Below are positions 9,486-20,644 of a DNA stretch of 52,575 nt, one piece after another. Position numbers and translations under genes: made by a program. Every line of letters begins with the position of its first letter. Position 1 is the first letter of the stretch. The notes beneath the pieces were generated by a model, which worked only from the letters and a program-made list of their open reading frames with translations, had not been told where the DNA came from and made no database searches. The stretch lies in the NCBI RefSeq assembly GCF_000003605.2, contig NW_003134707.1, forward strand, positions 1 through 52,575, in the 5' to 3' direction. This stretch comes from Saccoglossus kowalevskii (taxonomy: Eukaryota > Hemichordata > Enteropneusta > Harrimaniidae).

Positions 9486-9879
9486 GTCTTTATTCTGTGT
9501 GTCTGTTGAACACCATTGGCGGCGTCGGTTGCATCAACGTTTAGAAAATGAAATTTGAAATCCGATGTTGCTCGAATGTAAAATTGTGAGAATAGTGCGA
9601 CGAATGGCATCATGGGAATCATCTGCATGTAGGTCACTCAAAATGCTTTGCGTTCTCTTGAACGCTATTGGCTGAATTTACTCCCAGCATTTTGTGGGTA
9701 ATAGACGTTGCATTCTGCAAGCACTTAGTTATGCGTCCTTAAACTAGTTAAAATAATACAGCGAATTTCAAATTACGAAATATCAGCCTTCAATAACCAC
9801 TTCGAACGACACAGATTTAATAATGTGCTATCGTATTTGTTTTCAAAGCACGATTACCGAAATTTTAGCATGTCGTAAT

Positions 9880-9953
9880 GGCCGGTTAGCTCAGTTGGTT
9901 AGAGCGCGGTGCTAATAACGCTGAGGTCGTGGGTTCCATCCCCATATCGGCAA
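9880..9953 (+). tRNA. tRNA-Ile-AAT: tRNA-Ile(AAT), T-loop and acceptor-end variant, unit 22
   Basis: Class A leader with AAAGCACG. G58 is C, changing the central purine of the T loop and a key B-box base, and C73 is A (G1-A73). This two-change form recurs at 10349, 24826, 28580 and 33214. Confidence 0.75.
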
Positions 9954-10348
9954 GTCTTTATTTTGCGTGTCTGTTGAACACCAGTGGCGGCATTTGATTG
10001 CATCAACGTTTGGATATTGAAATTTAAAATACGCTGTTGCTCGAGTGTAAAATTGCGAGAATGGTGCGACGAATGGCATCGTGGAAATCATCTGCATGTA
10101 GGTCACTCAAAATGCTTTGCGTACTCTTGAACGCTATTGGCTGATTCTACTACCAGCATCTTGTGGGTAATAGACGTTGCATTCTGCAAGCACTTAGTTA
10201 TGCGTCCTTAAACTAGTTACAATAATACAGCGAATTTCAAATTACGAAATATCAGCCTTCAATAACCACTTCGAACGACACAGATTTAATAATGTGCTAT
10301 CGTATTTGTTTTCAAAGCACGATTACCGAAATTTTAGCATGTCGTAAT

Positions 10349-10422
10349 GGCCGGTTAGCTCAGTTGGTTAGAGCGTGGTGCTAATAACGCTGAGGTCGTG
10401 GGTTCCATCCCCATATCGGCAA
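10349..10422 (+). tRNA. tRNA-Ile-AAT: tRNA-Ile(AAT), T-loop and acceptor-end variant, unit 23
   Basis: Same C58 and A73 changes as the previous unit, plus C28 to T (T28-G44 wobble). Class A leader. Confidence 0.74.
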
Positions 10423-10817
10423 GTCTTTATTTTGTGTGTCTGTTGAACACCAGTGGCGGCATTTGATTGCATCAACGTTTGGATATTGAAATTTAAAATA
10501 CGCTGTTGCTCGAGTGTAAAATTGTAAGAGTGGTGCGACGAATGGCATCGTGGGAATCATCTGCATGTAGGTCACTCAAAATGCTTTGCGTACTCTTGAA
10601 CGCTATTGGCTGATTCTACTACCAGCATCTTGTGGGTAATAGACGTTGCATTCTCCAAGTACTTAGTTATGCGACCTTAAAATAGTTAGAATGAAACAGC
10701 GAATTTCAAATTACAAAACAATAGCCTTCAATAACCACTTCGAAACGCACAGATTTAATAATGTGCAATTGCATTTGTTTTCAAAACACGATTACTGAAA
10801 TTTTGGCATGTCGTAAT

Positions 10818-10891
10818 GGCCGGTTAGCTCAGTTGGTTAGAGCGCGGTGCTAATAACGCTGTGGTCGTGGGTTCGATCCCCATATCGGCCA
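10818..10891 (+). tRNA. tRNA-Ile-AAT: tRNA-Ile(AAT), unit 24
   Basis: Class G leader, but without the D-loop changes that usually go with it. The only change is A45 to T in the variable loop. Confidence 0.92.
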
Positions 10892-11286
10892 GTCTTTATT
10901 TTGTGTGTCTGTTGAACACCAGTGGCGGCATTTGATTGCATCAACGTTTGGATATTGAAAATTAAAATACGCTGTTGCTCGAGTGTAAAATTGTGAGAAT
11001 GGTGCGACGAATGGCATCGTGGAAATCATCTGCATGTAGGTCACTCAAAACGCTTTGCGTACTCTTGAACGCTATTGGCTGATTCTACTACCAGCATCTT
11101 GTGGGTAATAGACGTTGCATTCTGCAAGCACTTAGTTATGCGTCCTTAAACTAGTTACAATAATACAGCGAATTTCAAATTACGAAATATCAGCCTTCAA
11201 TAACCACTTCGAACGACACAGATTTAATAATGTGCTATCGTATTTGTTTTCAAAACACGATTACCGAAATTGTAGCATGTCGTAAT

Positions 11287-11360
11287 GGCCGGTTAGCTCA
11301 GTTGGTTAGAGCGCGCTGCTAATAACGCTGACGTCGTGGGTTCGATCCCCATATCGGCCA
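11287..11360 (+). tRNA. tRNA-Ile-AAT: tRNA-Ile(AAT), anticodon-stem variant, unit 25
   Basis: Class A leader. G30 is C (C30-C42 mismatch) and G46 is C. Trailer TTTATTTTGCGGATC. Confidence 0.83.
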
Positions 11361-11755
11361 GTCTTTATTTTGCGGATCTGTTGAACACCATTGGCGGCAT
11401 TCGGTTGCATCAACGTTTGGAAAATGAAATTTGAAATCCGCTGTTGCTCGAATGTAAAATTGTGATAATAGTGCGATGAATGGCATCGTGGGAATCATCT
11501 GCATGTAGGTCACTCAAAATGCTTTGCGTACTCTTGAACGCTATTGGCTGATTCTACTACCTGCATCTTGTGTGTAATAGACGTTGCATTCTGCAAGCAC
11601 TTAGTTATGCGACCTTGACATAGTTAGAATAAAACAGCGAAATTCAAATTACGAAACAACAGTCTTCAATAAGCACTTCGAATCGCACAGATTTTATAAT
11701 GTGCTATTGGATTTGTTTTCAAAACACGATTACCGAAATTTGAGCATGTCACAAT

Positions 11756-11829
11756 GGCCGGTTAGCTCAGTTGGTTAGAGCGCGGTGCTAATAACGCTGA
11801 GGTCGTGGGTTCGATCCCCATATCGGCCA
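11756..11829 (+). tRNA. tRNA-Ile-AAT: tRNA-Ile(AAT), reference sequence, unit 26
   Basis: Identical to the reference gene. The leader is a C/F mosaic ending GTCACAAT, a unique form; terminator TTTGTTTTG. Confidence 0.95.
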
Positions 11830-12224
11830 GTCTTTGTTTTGTGTGTCTGTTGAACACCATTGGCGGCATTTGGTTGCATCAACGTTTGGATATTGAAATT
11901 TAAAATCCGCTGTTGCTCGAGTGTAAAATTGTGAGAATAGTGCGACGAATGGCATCGTGGGAATCATCTGCATGTAGGTCACTCAAAATGCTTTGCGTTC
12001 TCTTGAACGCTATTGGCTTATTTTACTACCAGCATCTTGTGGGTAATAGACGTTGCATTCTGCAAGCACTTAGTTATGCGACCTTAAAATAGTTAGAATA
12101 AAACTCTGTATTTCAAATTATGTAACAACAGTCGTCAATAACCTTTTTGAAACGCAGAGATTTGATAATGTGCTACTGCATTTGTTTTCAAAATACGATT
12201 ATAGAAATTCTAGCATGACGTAAT

Positions 12225-12298
12225 GGCCGGTTAGCTCAGTTGGTTAGAGCGCGGTGCTAATAACGCTGAGGTCGTGGGTTCGATCCCCATATCGGCCA
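12225..12298 (+). tRNA. tRNA-Ile-AAT: tRNA-Ile(AAT), reference sequence, unit 27
   Basis: Identical to the reference gene, class B leader. Confidence 0.96.
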
Positions 12299-12693
12299 GT
12301 CTTTATTTTGTGTGTCTGTAGAACACCATTGGCGGCATTTCATTGCATCAACGTTTGGATATTGAAATTTAAAATCCGCAGTTGCTCTAGTGTAAAATTG
12401 TGAGAATGGTGCGACGAATGGCATCGTGGGAATCATCTGCATGTAGGTCACTCAAAATGCTTTGCGTTCTCTTGAACGCTATTGGCTTATTTTACTACCT
12501 GCATCTTGTGGGTAATAGACGTTGCATTCTCCAAGCACTTAGTTATGCGACCTTAAAATAGTTAGAATGAAACAGCGAATTTTAAAATACAGAACAACAG
12601 CCTTCAAAAACCACTTCGAACCGCACAGATTTAATAATATGCTATTGTATTTGTTTTCAAAACACGATTACCGAAATTATAGCATGTCGTAAT

Positions 12694-12767
12694 GGCCGGT
12701 TAGCTCAGTTGGTTAGAGCGCGGTGCTAATAACGCTGAGGTCGTTGGTTCCATCCCCATATCGGCCA
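12694..12767 (+). tRNA. tRNA-Ile-AAT: tRNA-Ile(AAT), B-box variant, unit 28
   Basis: A-like leader. G52 is T (T52-C64 mismatch) and G58 is C. This GTTGGTTCC form recurs at 13163, 25295, 29049, 30456 and 31835, and weakens the B box twice. Confidence 0.74.
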
Positions 12768-13162
12768 GTCTTTATTTTGTGTGTCTGTTGAACACCATTG
12801 GCGGCATTTGATTTCATCAACGTTTGGATACTGAAATTAAAAATACGCTGTTGCTCGAGTGTAAAATTGTGAGAGTGGTGCGACGAATGGCATCGTGGGA
12901 ATCATCTGCATGTAGGTCACTCAAAATGCTTTGCGTACTCTTGAACGCTATTGGCTGATTCTACTACCAGCATCTTGTGGGTAATAGACGTTGCATTCTG
13001 CAAGCACTTAGTTATGCGTCCTTAAACTAGTTACAATAATACAGCGAATTTCAAATTACGAAATATCAGCCTTCAATAACCACTTCGAACGACACAGATT
13101 TAATAATGTGCTATCGTATTTGTTTTCAAAACACGATTACCGAAATTTTAGCATGTCGTAAT

Positions 13163-13236
13163 GGCCGGTTAGCTCAGTTGGTTAGAGCGCGGTGCTAATA
13201 ACGCTGAGGTCGTTGGTTCCATCCCCATATCGGCCA
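13163..13236 (+). tRNA. tRNA-Ile-AAT: tRNA-Ile(AAT), B-box variant, unit 29
   Basis: Class A leader, same T52 and C58 as the previous unit. Its downstream units match those after 25295 (offset 12132 bp). Confidence 0.74.
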
Positions 13237-13631
13237 GTCTTTATTTTGTGTGTCTGTTGAACACCATTGGCGGCATTTGATTTCATCAACGTTTGGATAC
13301 TGAAATTAAAAATACGCTGTTGCTCGAGTGTAAAATTGTGAGAGTGGTGCGACGAATGGCATCGTGGGAATCATCTGCATGTAGGTCACTCAAAATGCTT
13401 TGCGTACTCTTGAACGCTATTGGCTGATACTACTACCAGCATCTTGTGGGTAATAGACGTTGCATTCTCCAAGTACTTAGTTATGCGACCTTAAAATAGT
13501 TAGAATGAAACAGCGAATTTCAAATTACAAAACAACAGCCTTCAATAACCACTTCGAAACGCACAGATTTAATAATGTGCAATTGCATTTGTTTTCAAAA
13601 CACGATTACTGAAATTTTGGCATGTCGTAAT

Positions 13632-13705
13632 GGCCGGTTAGCTCATTTGTTTAGAGCACGCTGCTAATAACGCTGAGGTCGTGGGTTCGATCCCCATATC
13701 GGCCA
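13632..13705 (+). pseudogene. degenerate tRNA-Ile(AAT), D-loop class, unit 30
   Basis: Class G leader. G15 and G19 are T, removing the Levitt and D-loop to T-loop contacts and the A-box GG; G27 is A; G30 is C (C30-C42). Related copies at 25764, 30925 and 32304 lack only the A27 change. Confidence 0.65.
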
Positions 13706-14100
13706 GTCTTTATTTTACGGATCTGTTGAACACCATTGGCGGCATTCGGTTGCATCAACGTTTGGAAAATGAAATTTGAAATCCGCTGTTGCTCGAATGT
13801 AAAATTGTGAGAATAGTGCGACGAATGGCAACGTGGGAATCATCTGCATGTAGGTCACTCAAAATGCTTTGCGTTCTCTTGAACGCTATTGGCTTATTTT
13901 ACTACCAGCATCTTGTGGGTAATAGACGTTGCATTCTGCAAGCACTTAGTTATGCGACCTTAAAATAGTTAGAATAAAACTCTGTATTTCAAATTATGTA
14001 ACAACAGTCGTCAATAACCTTTTTGAAACGCAGAGATTTGATAATGTGCTATTGCATTTGTTTTCAAAATACGATTATAGAAATTCTAGCATGACGTAAT

Positions 14101-14174
14101 GGCCGGTTAGCTCAGTTGGTTAGAGCGCGGTGCTAATAACGCTGAGGGCGTGGGTTCGATCCCCATATCGGCCA
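14101..14174 (+). tRNA. tRNA-Ile-AAT: tRNA-Ile(AAT), unit 31
   Basis: Class B leader. Only T48 to G in the variable loop; the C33 to A change that goes with it elsewhere is absent. Confidence 0.92.
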
Positions 14175-14569
14175 GTCTTTATTTTGTGTGTCTGTTGAAC
14201 ACCATTGGCGGCATTTGATTGCATCAACGTTTGGATATTGAAATTTAAAATCCGCAGTTGCTCTAGTGTAAAATTGTGAGAATGGTGCGACGAATGGCAT
14301 CGTGGGAATCATCTGCATGTAGGTCACTCAAAATGCTTTGCGTTCTCTTGAAAGCTATTGGCTGATTTTACTACCAGAATCTTGTGGGTAATAGACGTTG
14401 CATTCTCCAAGCACTTAGTTATGCGACCTTAAAATAGTTAGAATGAAACAGCGAATTTTAAATTACAAAACAACAGCCTTCAATAACCACTTCGAAACGC
14501 ACAGATTTAATAATGTGCAATTGCATTTGTTTTCAAAACACGATTACTGAAATTTTGGCATGTCGTAAT

Positions 14570-14645
14570 GGCCCGGTTAGCTCAGTTGGGTTAGAGCGCG
14601 GTGCTAATAACGCTGGGGTCGTGGGTTCGATCCCCATATCGGCCA
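14570..14645 (+). tRNA. tRNA-Ile(AAT) with two 1-bp insertions, unit 32
   Basis: Class G leader. An extra C in the acceptor strand (GGCCCGG) and an extra G in the D loop (TTGGG) make it 76 bp; A45 is G. Both insertions lengthen homopolymers, so assembly error is as likely as real damage. Confidence 0.6.
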
Positions 14646-15040
14646 GTCTTTATTTTGTGTGTCTGCTGAACACCATTGGCGGCATATGATTGCATCAACG
14701 TTTAGAAAATGAAATTTGAAATCCGATGTTGCTCGAAGGTAAAATTGTGAGAATAGTGCGACGAATGGCATCATGGGAATCATCTGCATGTAGGTCACTC
14801 AAAATGCTTCGCGTACTCTTGAACGCTATTGGCTGATTCTACTCCCAGCATTTTGTGGTTAACAGAAGTTGCATTCTGCAAGCACTTAGTTATGTGACCT
14901 TGAACTAGTTAGGATAAAACAGCGAATTTCAAATTACGAAACAACAGCCTTCAATAACCACTTCGAACGACACAGATTTAATAATGTGCTATCGTATTTG
15001 TTTTCAAAACACGATTACCGAAATGTTAGCATGTCGTAAT

Positions 15041-15114
15041 GGCCGGTTAGCTCATTTGGTTAGAGCGCGGTGCTAATAACGCTAAGGTCGTGGGTTCGAT
15101 CCGCATATCGGCCA
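15041..15114 (+). pseudogene. degenerate tRNA-Ile(AAT), unit 33
   Basis: Class A leader. G15 is T, G44 is A (C28-A44) and C63 is G (G53-G63). The first two recur at 15510, 42087 and 43025; the third is private. Confidence 0.6.
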
Positions 15115-15509
15115 GTCTTTATTTTGTGTGTCTGTTGAACACCATTGGCGGCATTTGATTGCATCAACGTTTGGATATTGAAATTAAAAATACGCTGTTG
15201 CTCGAGTGTAAAATTGTGAGAATGGCGCGACGAATGGCATCGTGGGAATCATCTGCATGTAGGTCACTCAAAATGCTTTGCATACTCTTGAACGCTATTG
15301 GCTGATTCTACTACCAGCATCTTGTGGGTAATAGACGTTGCATTCTGCAAGCACTTAGTTATGCGACCTTGAAATAGTTTGAATAAAACAGCGAATTTCA
15401 AATTACGAAATATCAGCCTTCAATAACCACTTCGAACGACACAGATTTAATAATGTGCTATCGTATTTGTTTTCAAAACACGATTACCGAAATGTTAGCA
15501 TGTCGTAAT

Positions 15510-15583
15510 GGCCGGTTAGCTCATTTGGTTAGAGCGCGGTGCTAATAACGCTAAGGTCGTGGGTTCGATCCCCATATCGGCCA
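15510..15583 (+). tRNA. tRNA-Ile-AAT: tRNA-Ile(AAT), G15/G44 variant, unit 34
   Basis: Class A leader. G15 is T and G44 is A, costing the Levitt contact and the top anticodon-stem pair. Confidence 0.77.
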
Positions 15584-15978
15584 GTCTTTATTTTGTGTGT
15601 CTGTTGAACACCATTGGCGGCATTTGATTGCATCAACGTTTGGATATTGAAATTAAAAATACGCTGTTGCTCGAGTGTAAAATTGTGAGAATGGCGCGAC
15701 GAATGGCATCGTGGGAATCATCTGCATGTAGGTCACTCAAAATGCTTTGCGTACTCTTGAACGCTATTGGCTGATTCTACTACCAGCATCTTGTGGATAA
15801 TAGACGTTGCATTCTGCAAGCACTTAGTTATGCGACCTTGAAATAGTTAGAATAAAACAGCGAATTTCAAATTACGAAATATCAGCCTTCAATAACCACT
15901 TCGAACGACACAAATTTAATAATGTGCTATCGTATTTGTTTTCAAAACACGATTACCGAAATTTTAGCATGTCGTAAT

Positions 15979-16052
15979 GGCCGGTTAGCTCAGTTGGTTA
16001 GAGCGCGGTGCTAATAACGCTGAGGTCGTGGGTACGATCCCCATATCGGACG
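15979..16052 (+). pseudogene. degenerate tRNA-Ile(AAT), GGACG end, unit 35
   Basis: Copy of the 7546 gene with the same A55, A72 and G74 changes. Class A leader with CACAAATTTAATAATG. Confidence 0.65.
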
Positions 16053-16446
16053 GACTTTATTTTGTGTGTCTGTTGAACACCATTGGCGGCATCGGTTGCA
16101 TCAACGTTTAGAAAATGAAATTTGAAATCCGATGTTGCTCGAATGTAAAATTGTGAGAATAGTGCGACGAATGGCATCATGGGAATCATCTGCATGTAGG
16201 TCACTCAAAATGCTTTGCGTTCTCTTGAACGCTATTGGCTGACTTTACTCCCAGCATTTTGTGGTTAATAGAAGTTGCATTCTGCAAGCACTTAGTTATG
16301 CGACCTTGAAATAGTTAGAATAAAACAGCGAATTTCAAATTACGAAACAGCAGCCTTCAATAACCACTTCCAAACGCACAGATTTTATAATGTGCTATTG
16401 TATTTGTTTTCAAAACACGATTACCGAAATGTTAGCATATCGTAAT

Positions 16447-16520
16447 GTCCGGTTAGCTCAGTTGGTTAGAGCGCGGTGCTAATAACGCTAAGGTCGTGGG
16501 TTCGATTCCCATATTGGCCA
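16447..16520 (+). tRNA. tRNA-Ile(AAT), acceptor variant, unit 36
   Basis: Copy of the 8014 gene with the same A44, T61 and T69, plus G2 to T (T2-C72 mismatch). Class C leader with GCATATCGTAAT. Confidence 0.72.
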
Positions 16521-16906
16521 GTCTTCATTTTGTGTCTGTTGAACACCATTGGCGGCATTTGGTTGCATCAACGTTTGGATATTGAAATCCGATGTTGCTC
16601 GAATGTAAAATTGTGAGAATAGTGCGACGAATGGCATTGTGGGAATCATCTGCATGTAGGTCACTCAAAATGCTTTGCGTACTCTTGAACGCTATTGGCT
16701 TATTTTACTACCAGCATCTTGTGGGTAATAGACGTTGCATTCTGCAAGCACTTAGTTATGCGACCTTAAAATAGTTAGAATAAAACTCTGTATTTCAAAT
16801 TATGTAACAACAGTCGTCAATAACCTTTTTGAAACGCAGAGATTTGATAATGTGCTATTGCATTTGTTTTCAAAATACGATTATAGAAATTCTAGCATGA
16901 CGTAAT

Positions 16907-16980
16907 GGCCGGATAGCTCAGTTGGTTAGAGCGCGGTGCTAATAACGCTGAGGTCGTGGGTTCGATCCCCATAGCCGCCA
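16907..16980 (+). pseudogene. degenerate tRNA-Ile(AAT), broken acceptor, no terminator, unit 37
   Basis: Copy of the 8474 gene with the same three acceptor mismatches. Here the trailer is TTTATTGTG, so the T run is also gone; the next TTTT is at 17185-17188. Confidence 0.7.
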
Positions 16981-17374
16981 GACTTTATTGTGTGTGTCGG
17001 TTGAACACCATTGGCGGCATCGGTTGCATCAACGTTTAGAAAATGAAATTTGAAATCCGATGTTGCTCGAATGTAAAATTGTGAGAATAGTGCGACGAAT
17101 GGCATCATGGGAATTATCTGCATGTAGGTCACTCAAAATGCTTTGCGTTCTCTTGAACGCTATTGGCTGACTTTACTCCCAGCATTTTGTGGTTAATAGA
17201 AGTTGCATTCTGCAAGCACTTAGTTATGCGACCTTGAAATAGTTAGAATAAAACAGCGAATTTCAAATTACGAAACAACAGCCTTCAATAACCACTTCCA
17301 AACGCACAGATTTTATAATGTGCTATTGTATTTGTTTTCAAAACACGATTACCGAAATGTTAGCATGTCGTAAT

Positions 17375-17448
17375 GGCCGGTTAGCTCAGTTGGTTAGAGC
17401 GCGGTGCTAATAACGCTGAGGTCGTGGGTTCGATCCCCATATCGGCCA
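17375..17448 (+). tRNA. tRNA-Ile-AAT: tRNA-Ile(AAT), reference sequence, unit 38
   Basis: Identical to the reference gene, class C leader. Its trailer differs from its partner at 8942, which marks the end of block 1. Confidence 0.96.
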
Positions 17449-17843
17449 GTCTTTATTTTGTGTGTCTGTTGAACACCATTGGCGGCATTTGATTGCATAA
17501 ACGTTTGGATATTGAAATTTAAAATACGCTGTTGCTCGAGTGTAAAATTGTGAGAATGGTGCGACGAATGGCATCGTGGGAATCATCTGCATGTAGGTCA
17601 CTCAAAATGCTTTGCGTACTCTTGAACGCTATTGGCTGATTCTACTACCAGCATCTTGTGGGTAATAGACGTTGCATTCTGCAAGCACTTAGTTATGCGT
17701 CCTTAAACTAGTTAAAATAATACAGCGAATTTCAAATTACGAAATATCAGCCTTCAATAACCACTTCGAACGACACAGATTTAATAATGTGCTTTCGTAT
17801 TTGTTTTCAAAACACGATTACCGAAATGTTAGCATGTCGTAAT

Positions 17844-17917
17844 GGCCGGTTAGCTCAGTTGGTTAGAGCGCGGTGCTAATAACGCTGAGGTCGTGGGTTC
17901 GATCCCCATATCGGCCA
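17844..17917 (+). tRNA. tRNA-Ile-AAT: tRNA-Ile(AAT), reference sequence, unit 39
   Basis: Identical to the reference gene. Class A leader with GTGCTTTCG. Confidence 0.96.
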
Positions 17918-18311
17918 GACTTTATTTTGTGTGTCTGTTGAACACCATTGGCGGCATCGGTTGCATCAACGTTTAGAAAATGAAATTTGAAATCCGATGT
18001 TGCTCGAATGTAAAATTGTGAGAATAGTGCGACGAATGGCATCATGGGAATCATCTGCATGTAGGTCACTCAAAATGCTTGGCGTACTCTTGAACGCTAT
18101 TGGCTGATTCTACTCCCAGCATTTTGTGGTTAACAGAAGTTGCATTCTGCAAGCACTTAGTTATGTGACCTTGAACTAGTTAGGATAAAACAGCGAATTT
18201 CAAATTACGAAACAACAGCCTTCAATAACCACTTCGAACGACACAGATTTAATAATGTGCTATCGTATTTGTTTTCAAAACACGATTACCGAAATTTTAG
18301 CATGTCGTAAT

Positions 18312-18386
18312 GGCCGGTTAGCTCAGTTGGTTAGAGCGCGGTGCTAATAACGCTGGGGTCGTGGGTTCGATCCCCATATCGGCCCA
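18312..18386 (+). tRNA. tRNA-Ile(AAT) with 1-bp insertion, unit 40
   Basis: Class A leader. A45 is G, and GGCCCA has one extra C at the acceptor end (75 bp). The spacer after it lacks single bases in several A and G runs, so the insertion is probably a consensus error. Confidence 0.7.
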
Positions 18387-18776
18387 GTCTTTATTTTGTG
18401 TGTCTGCTGAACACCATTGGCGGCATATGATTGCATCAACGTTTAGAAAATGAAATTTGAAATCCGATGTTGCTCGAAGGTAAAATTGTGAGAATAGTGC
18501 GACGAATGGCATCATGGGAATCATCTGCATGTAGTCACTCAAAATGCTTCGCGTACTCTTGAACGCTATTGGCTGATTCTACTCCCAGCATTTTGTGGTT
18601 AACAGAAGTTGCATTCTGCAAGCACTTAGTTATGTGACCTTGACTAGTTAGGATAAACAGCGAATTTCAATTACGAAACAACAGCCTTCATAACCACTTC
18701 GAACGACACAGATTTATTAATGTGCTATCGTATTTGTTTTCAAAACACGATTACCGAAATTTTAGCATGTCGTAAT

Positions 18777-18850
18777 GGCCGGTTAGCTCAGTTGGTTAGA
18801 GCGCGGTGCTAATAACGCTGAGGTCGTGGCTTCGATCCCCATATCGGCCA
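18777..18850 (+). tRNA. tRNA-Ile-AAT: tRNA-Ile(AAT), T-stem variant, unit 41
   Basis: Class A leader with TTTATTAATG. G54 is C (C54-C62). Same gene as 44431. Confidence 0.82.
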
Positions 18851-19245
18851 GTCTTTATTTTGTGTGTCTGCTGAACACCATTGGCGGCATATGATTGCAT
18901 CAACGTTTAGAAAATGAAATTTGAAATGCGATGTTGCTCGAAGGTAAAATTGTGACAAAAGTGCGACGAATGGCATTGCGGGAATCATCTGCATGTAGGT
19001 CACTCATAATGCTTTGTGTTCTCTTGAACGCTATTGGCTTATTTCACTACCAGCATTTTGTGGGTAATAGACGTTGCATTCTGCAAGCACTTAGTTATGC
19101 GACCTTAAAATATTTAGAATAAAACTCTGTATTTCAAATTATGTAACAACAGTCGTCAATAACCTTTTTGAAACGCAGAGATTTGATAATGTGCTATTGC
19201 ATTTGTTTTCAAAATACGATTATAGAAATTCTAGCATGACGTAAT

Positions 19246-19319
19246 GGCCGGTTAGCTCAGTTGGTTAGAGCGCGGTGCTAATAACGCTGAGGTCGTGGGT
19301 TCGATCCCCATAGCGGCCA
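19246..19319 (+). tRNA. tRNA-Ile-AAT: tRNA-Ile(AAT), acceptor variant, unit 42
   Basis: Class B leader. T68 is G, so the G6-T68 wobble becomes G-G. Trailer GAATGTATTTTG. Same gene as 44900. Confidence 0.84.
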
Positions 19320-19707
19320 GAATGTATTTTGTGTGTCTGTTGAACACCATTGGCGGCATTTGGTTGCATCAACGTTTGGATATTTAAGTCCGCTGTTGCT
19401 CGAGTGTAAAATTGTGAGAATGGTGCGACGAATGGCATCGTGGGAATCATCTGCATGTAGGTCACTCAAAATGCTTTGCGTACTCTTGAACGCTATTGGC
19501 TGATTCTACTACCAGCATCTTGTGGGTAATAGACGTTGCATTCTGCAAGCACTTAGTTATGCGTCCTTAAACTAGTTAAAATAATACAGCGAATTTCAAA
19601 TTACGAAATATCAGCCTTCAATAACCACTTCGAACGACACAGATTTAATAATGTGCTATCGTATTTGTTTTCAAAACACGATTACCGAAATGTTAGCATG
19701 TCGTAAT

Positions 19708-19781
19708 GGCCGGTTAGCTCAGTTGGTTAGAGCACGGTGCTAATAACGCTGAGGTCGTGGGTTCGATCCCCATATCGGCCA
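19708..19781 (+). tRNA. tRNA-Ile-AAT: tRNA-Ile(AAT), unit 43
   Basis: Class A leader. G27 is A, a purine for purine change between D and anticodon stems. Trailer has TTTTTATTTTG. Confidence 0.92.
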
Positions 19782-20176
19782 GTTTTTATTTTGTGTGTCT
19801 GTTGAACACCATTGGCGGCATTTGATTGCATCAACGTTTGGATATTGAAATTAAAAATACGCTGTTGCTCGAGTGTAAAATTGTGAGAATGGTGCGACGA
19901 ATGGCATCGTGGGAATCATCTGCATGTAGGTCACTCAAAATGCTTTGCGTACTCTTGAACGCTATTGGCTGATTCTACTACCAGCATCTTGTGGGTAATA
20001 GACGTTGCATTCTGCAAGCACTTAGTTATGCGACCTTGAAATAGTTAGAATAAAACAGCGAATTTCAAATTACGAAATATCAGCCTTCAATAACCACTTC
20101 GAACGACACAGAATTAATAATGTGCTATCGTATTTGTTTTCAAAACACGATTACCGAAATTTTAACATGTCGTAAT

Positions 20177-20250
20177 GGCCGGTTAGCTCAGTTGGTTAGA
20201 GCGCGGTGCTAATAACGCTGAGATCGTGGGTTCGATCCCCATATCGGCCA
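20177..20250 (+). tRNA. tRNA-Ile-AAT: tRNA-Ile(AAT), unit 44
   Basis: Class A leader. G47 is A in the variable loop. Same gene as 51876, also followed by a CTACGGCATC spacer. Confidence 0.92.
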
Positions 20251-20644
20251 GTCTTTATTTTGTGTGTCTGTTGAACACCAATGGCGGCATTTGATTGCAT
20301 CAACGTTTAGAAAATGAAATTTGAAATCCGATGTTGCTCGAATGTAAAATTGTGAGAATAGTGCGACGAATGGCATCGTGGGAATCATCTGCATGTAGGT
20401 CACTCAAAATGCTTTGCGTACTCTTGAACGCTATTGGCTGATTCTACTACGGCATCTTGTGGGTAATAGACGTTGCATTCTGCAAGCACTTAGTTATGCG
20501 TCCTTAAACTAGTTAAAATAATACAGCGAATTTCAAATTACGAAATATCAGCCTTCAATAACCACTTCGAACGACACAGAATTAATAATGTGCTATCGTA
20601 TTTGTTTTCAAAACACGATTACCGAAATTTTAACATGTCGTAAT

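Larger units (their letters stand above)
15979..17448 (+). repeat. multi-unit block 1, copy b
   Basis: Second copy of the block at 7546-9015. It has since gained G2 to T in the 16447 gene and loss of the terminator T run after the 16907 gene. Confidence 0.85.
18550..19980 (+). repeat. multi-unit block 2, copy a
   Basis: Matches 44200-45640 at an offset of 25654 bp. Shared rare markers include GATTTATTAATG in the leader, GTGGCTTCG in the 18777 gene, GTGACAAAAGTGCG in the spacer and AGCACGG in the 19708 gene. Confidence 0.8.

Noticed and set aside
14570-14645. A tRNA intron or longer variable arm in the 75- and 76-bp copies
   Set aside because: The extra bases are single additions to C or G runs in the acceptor, D loop or T stem, not next to the anticodon, and sit in patches of other homopolymer indels.
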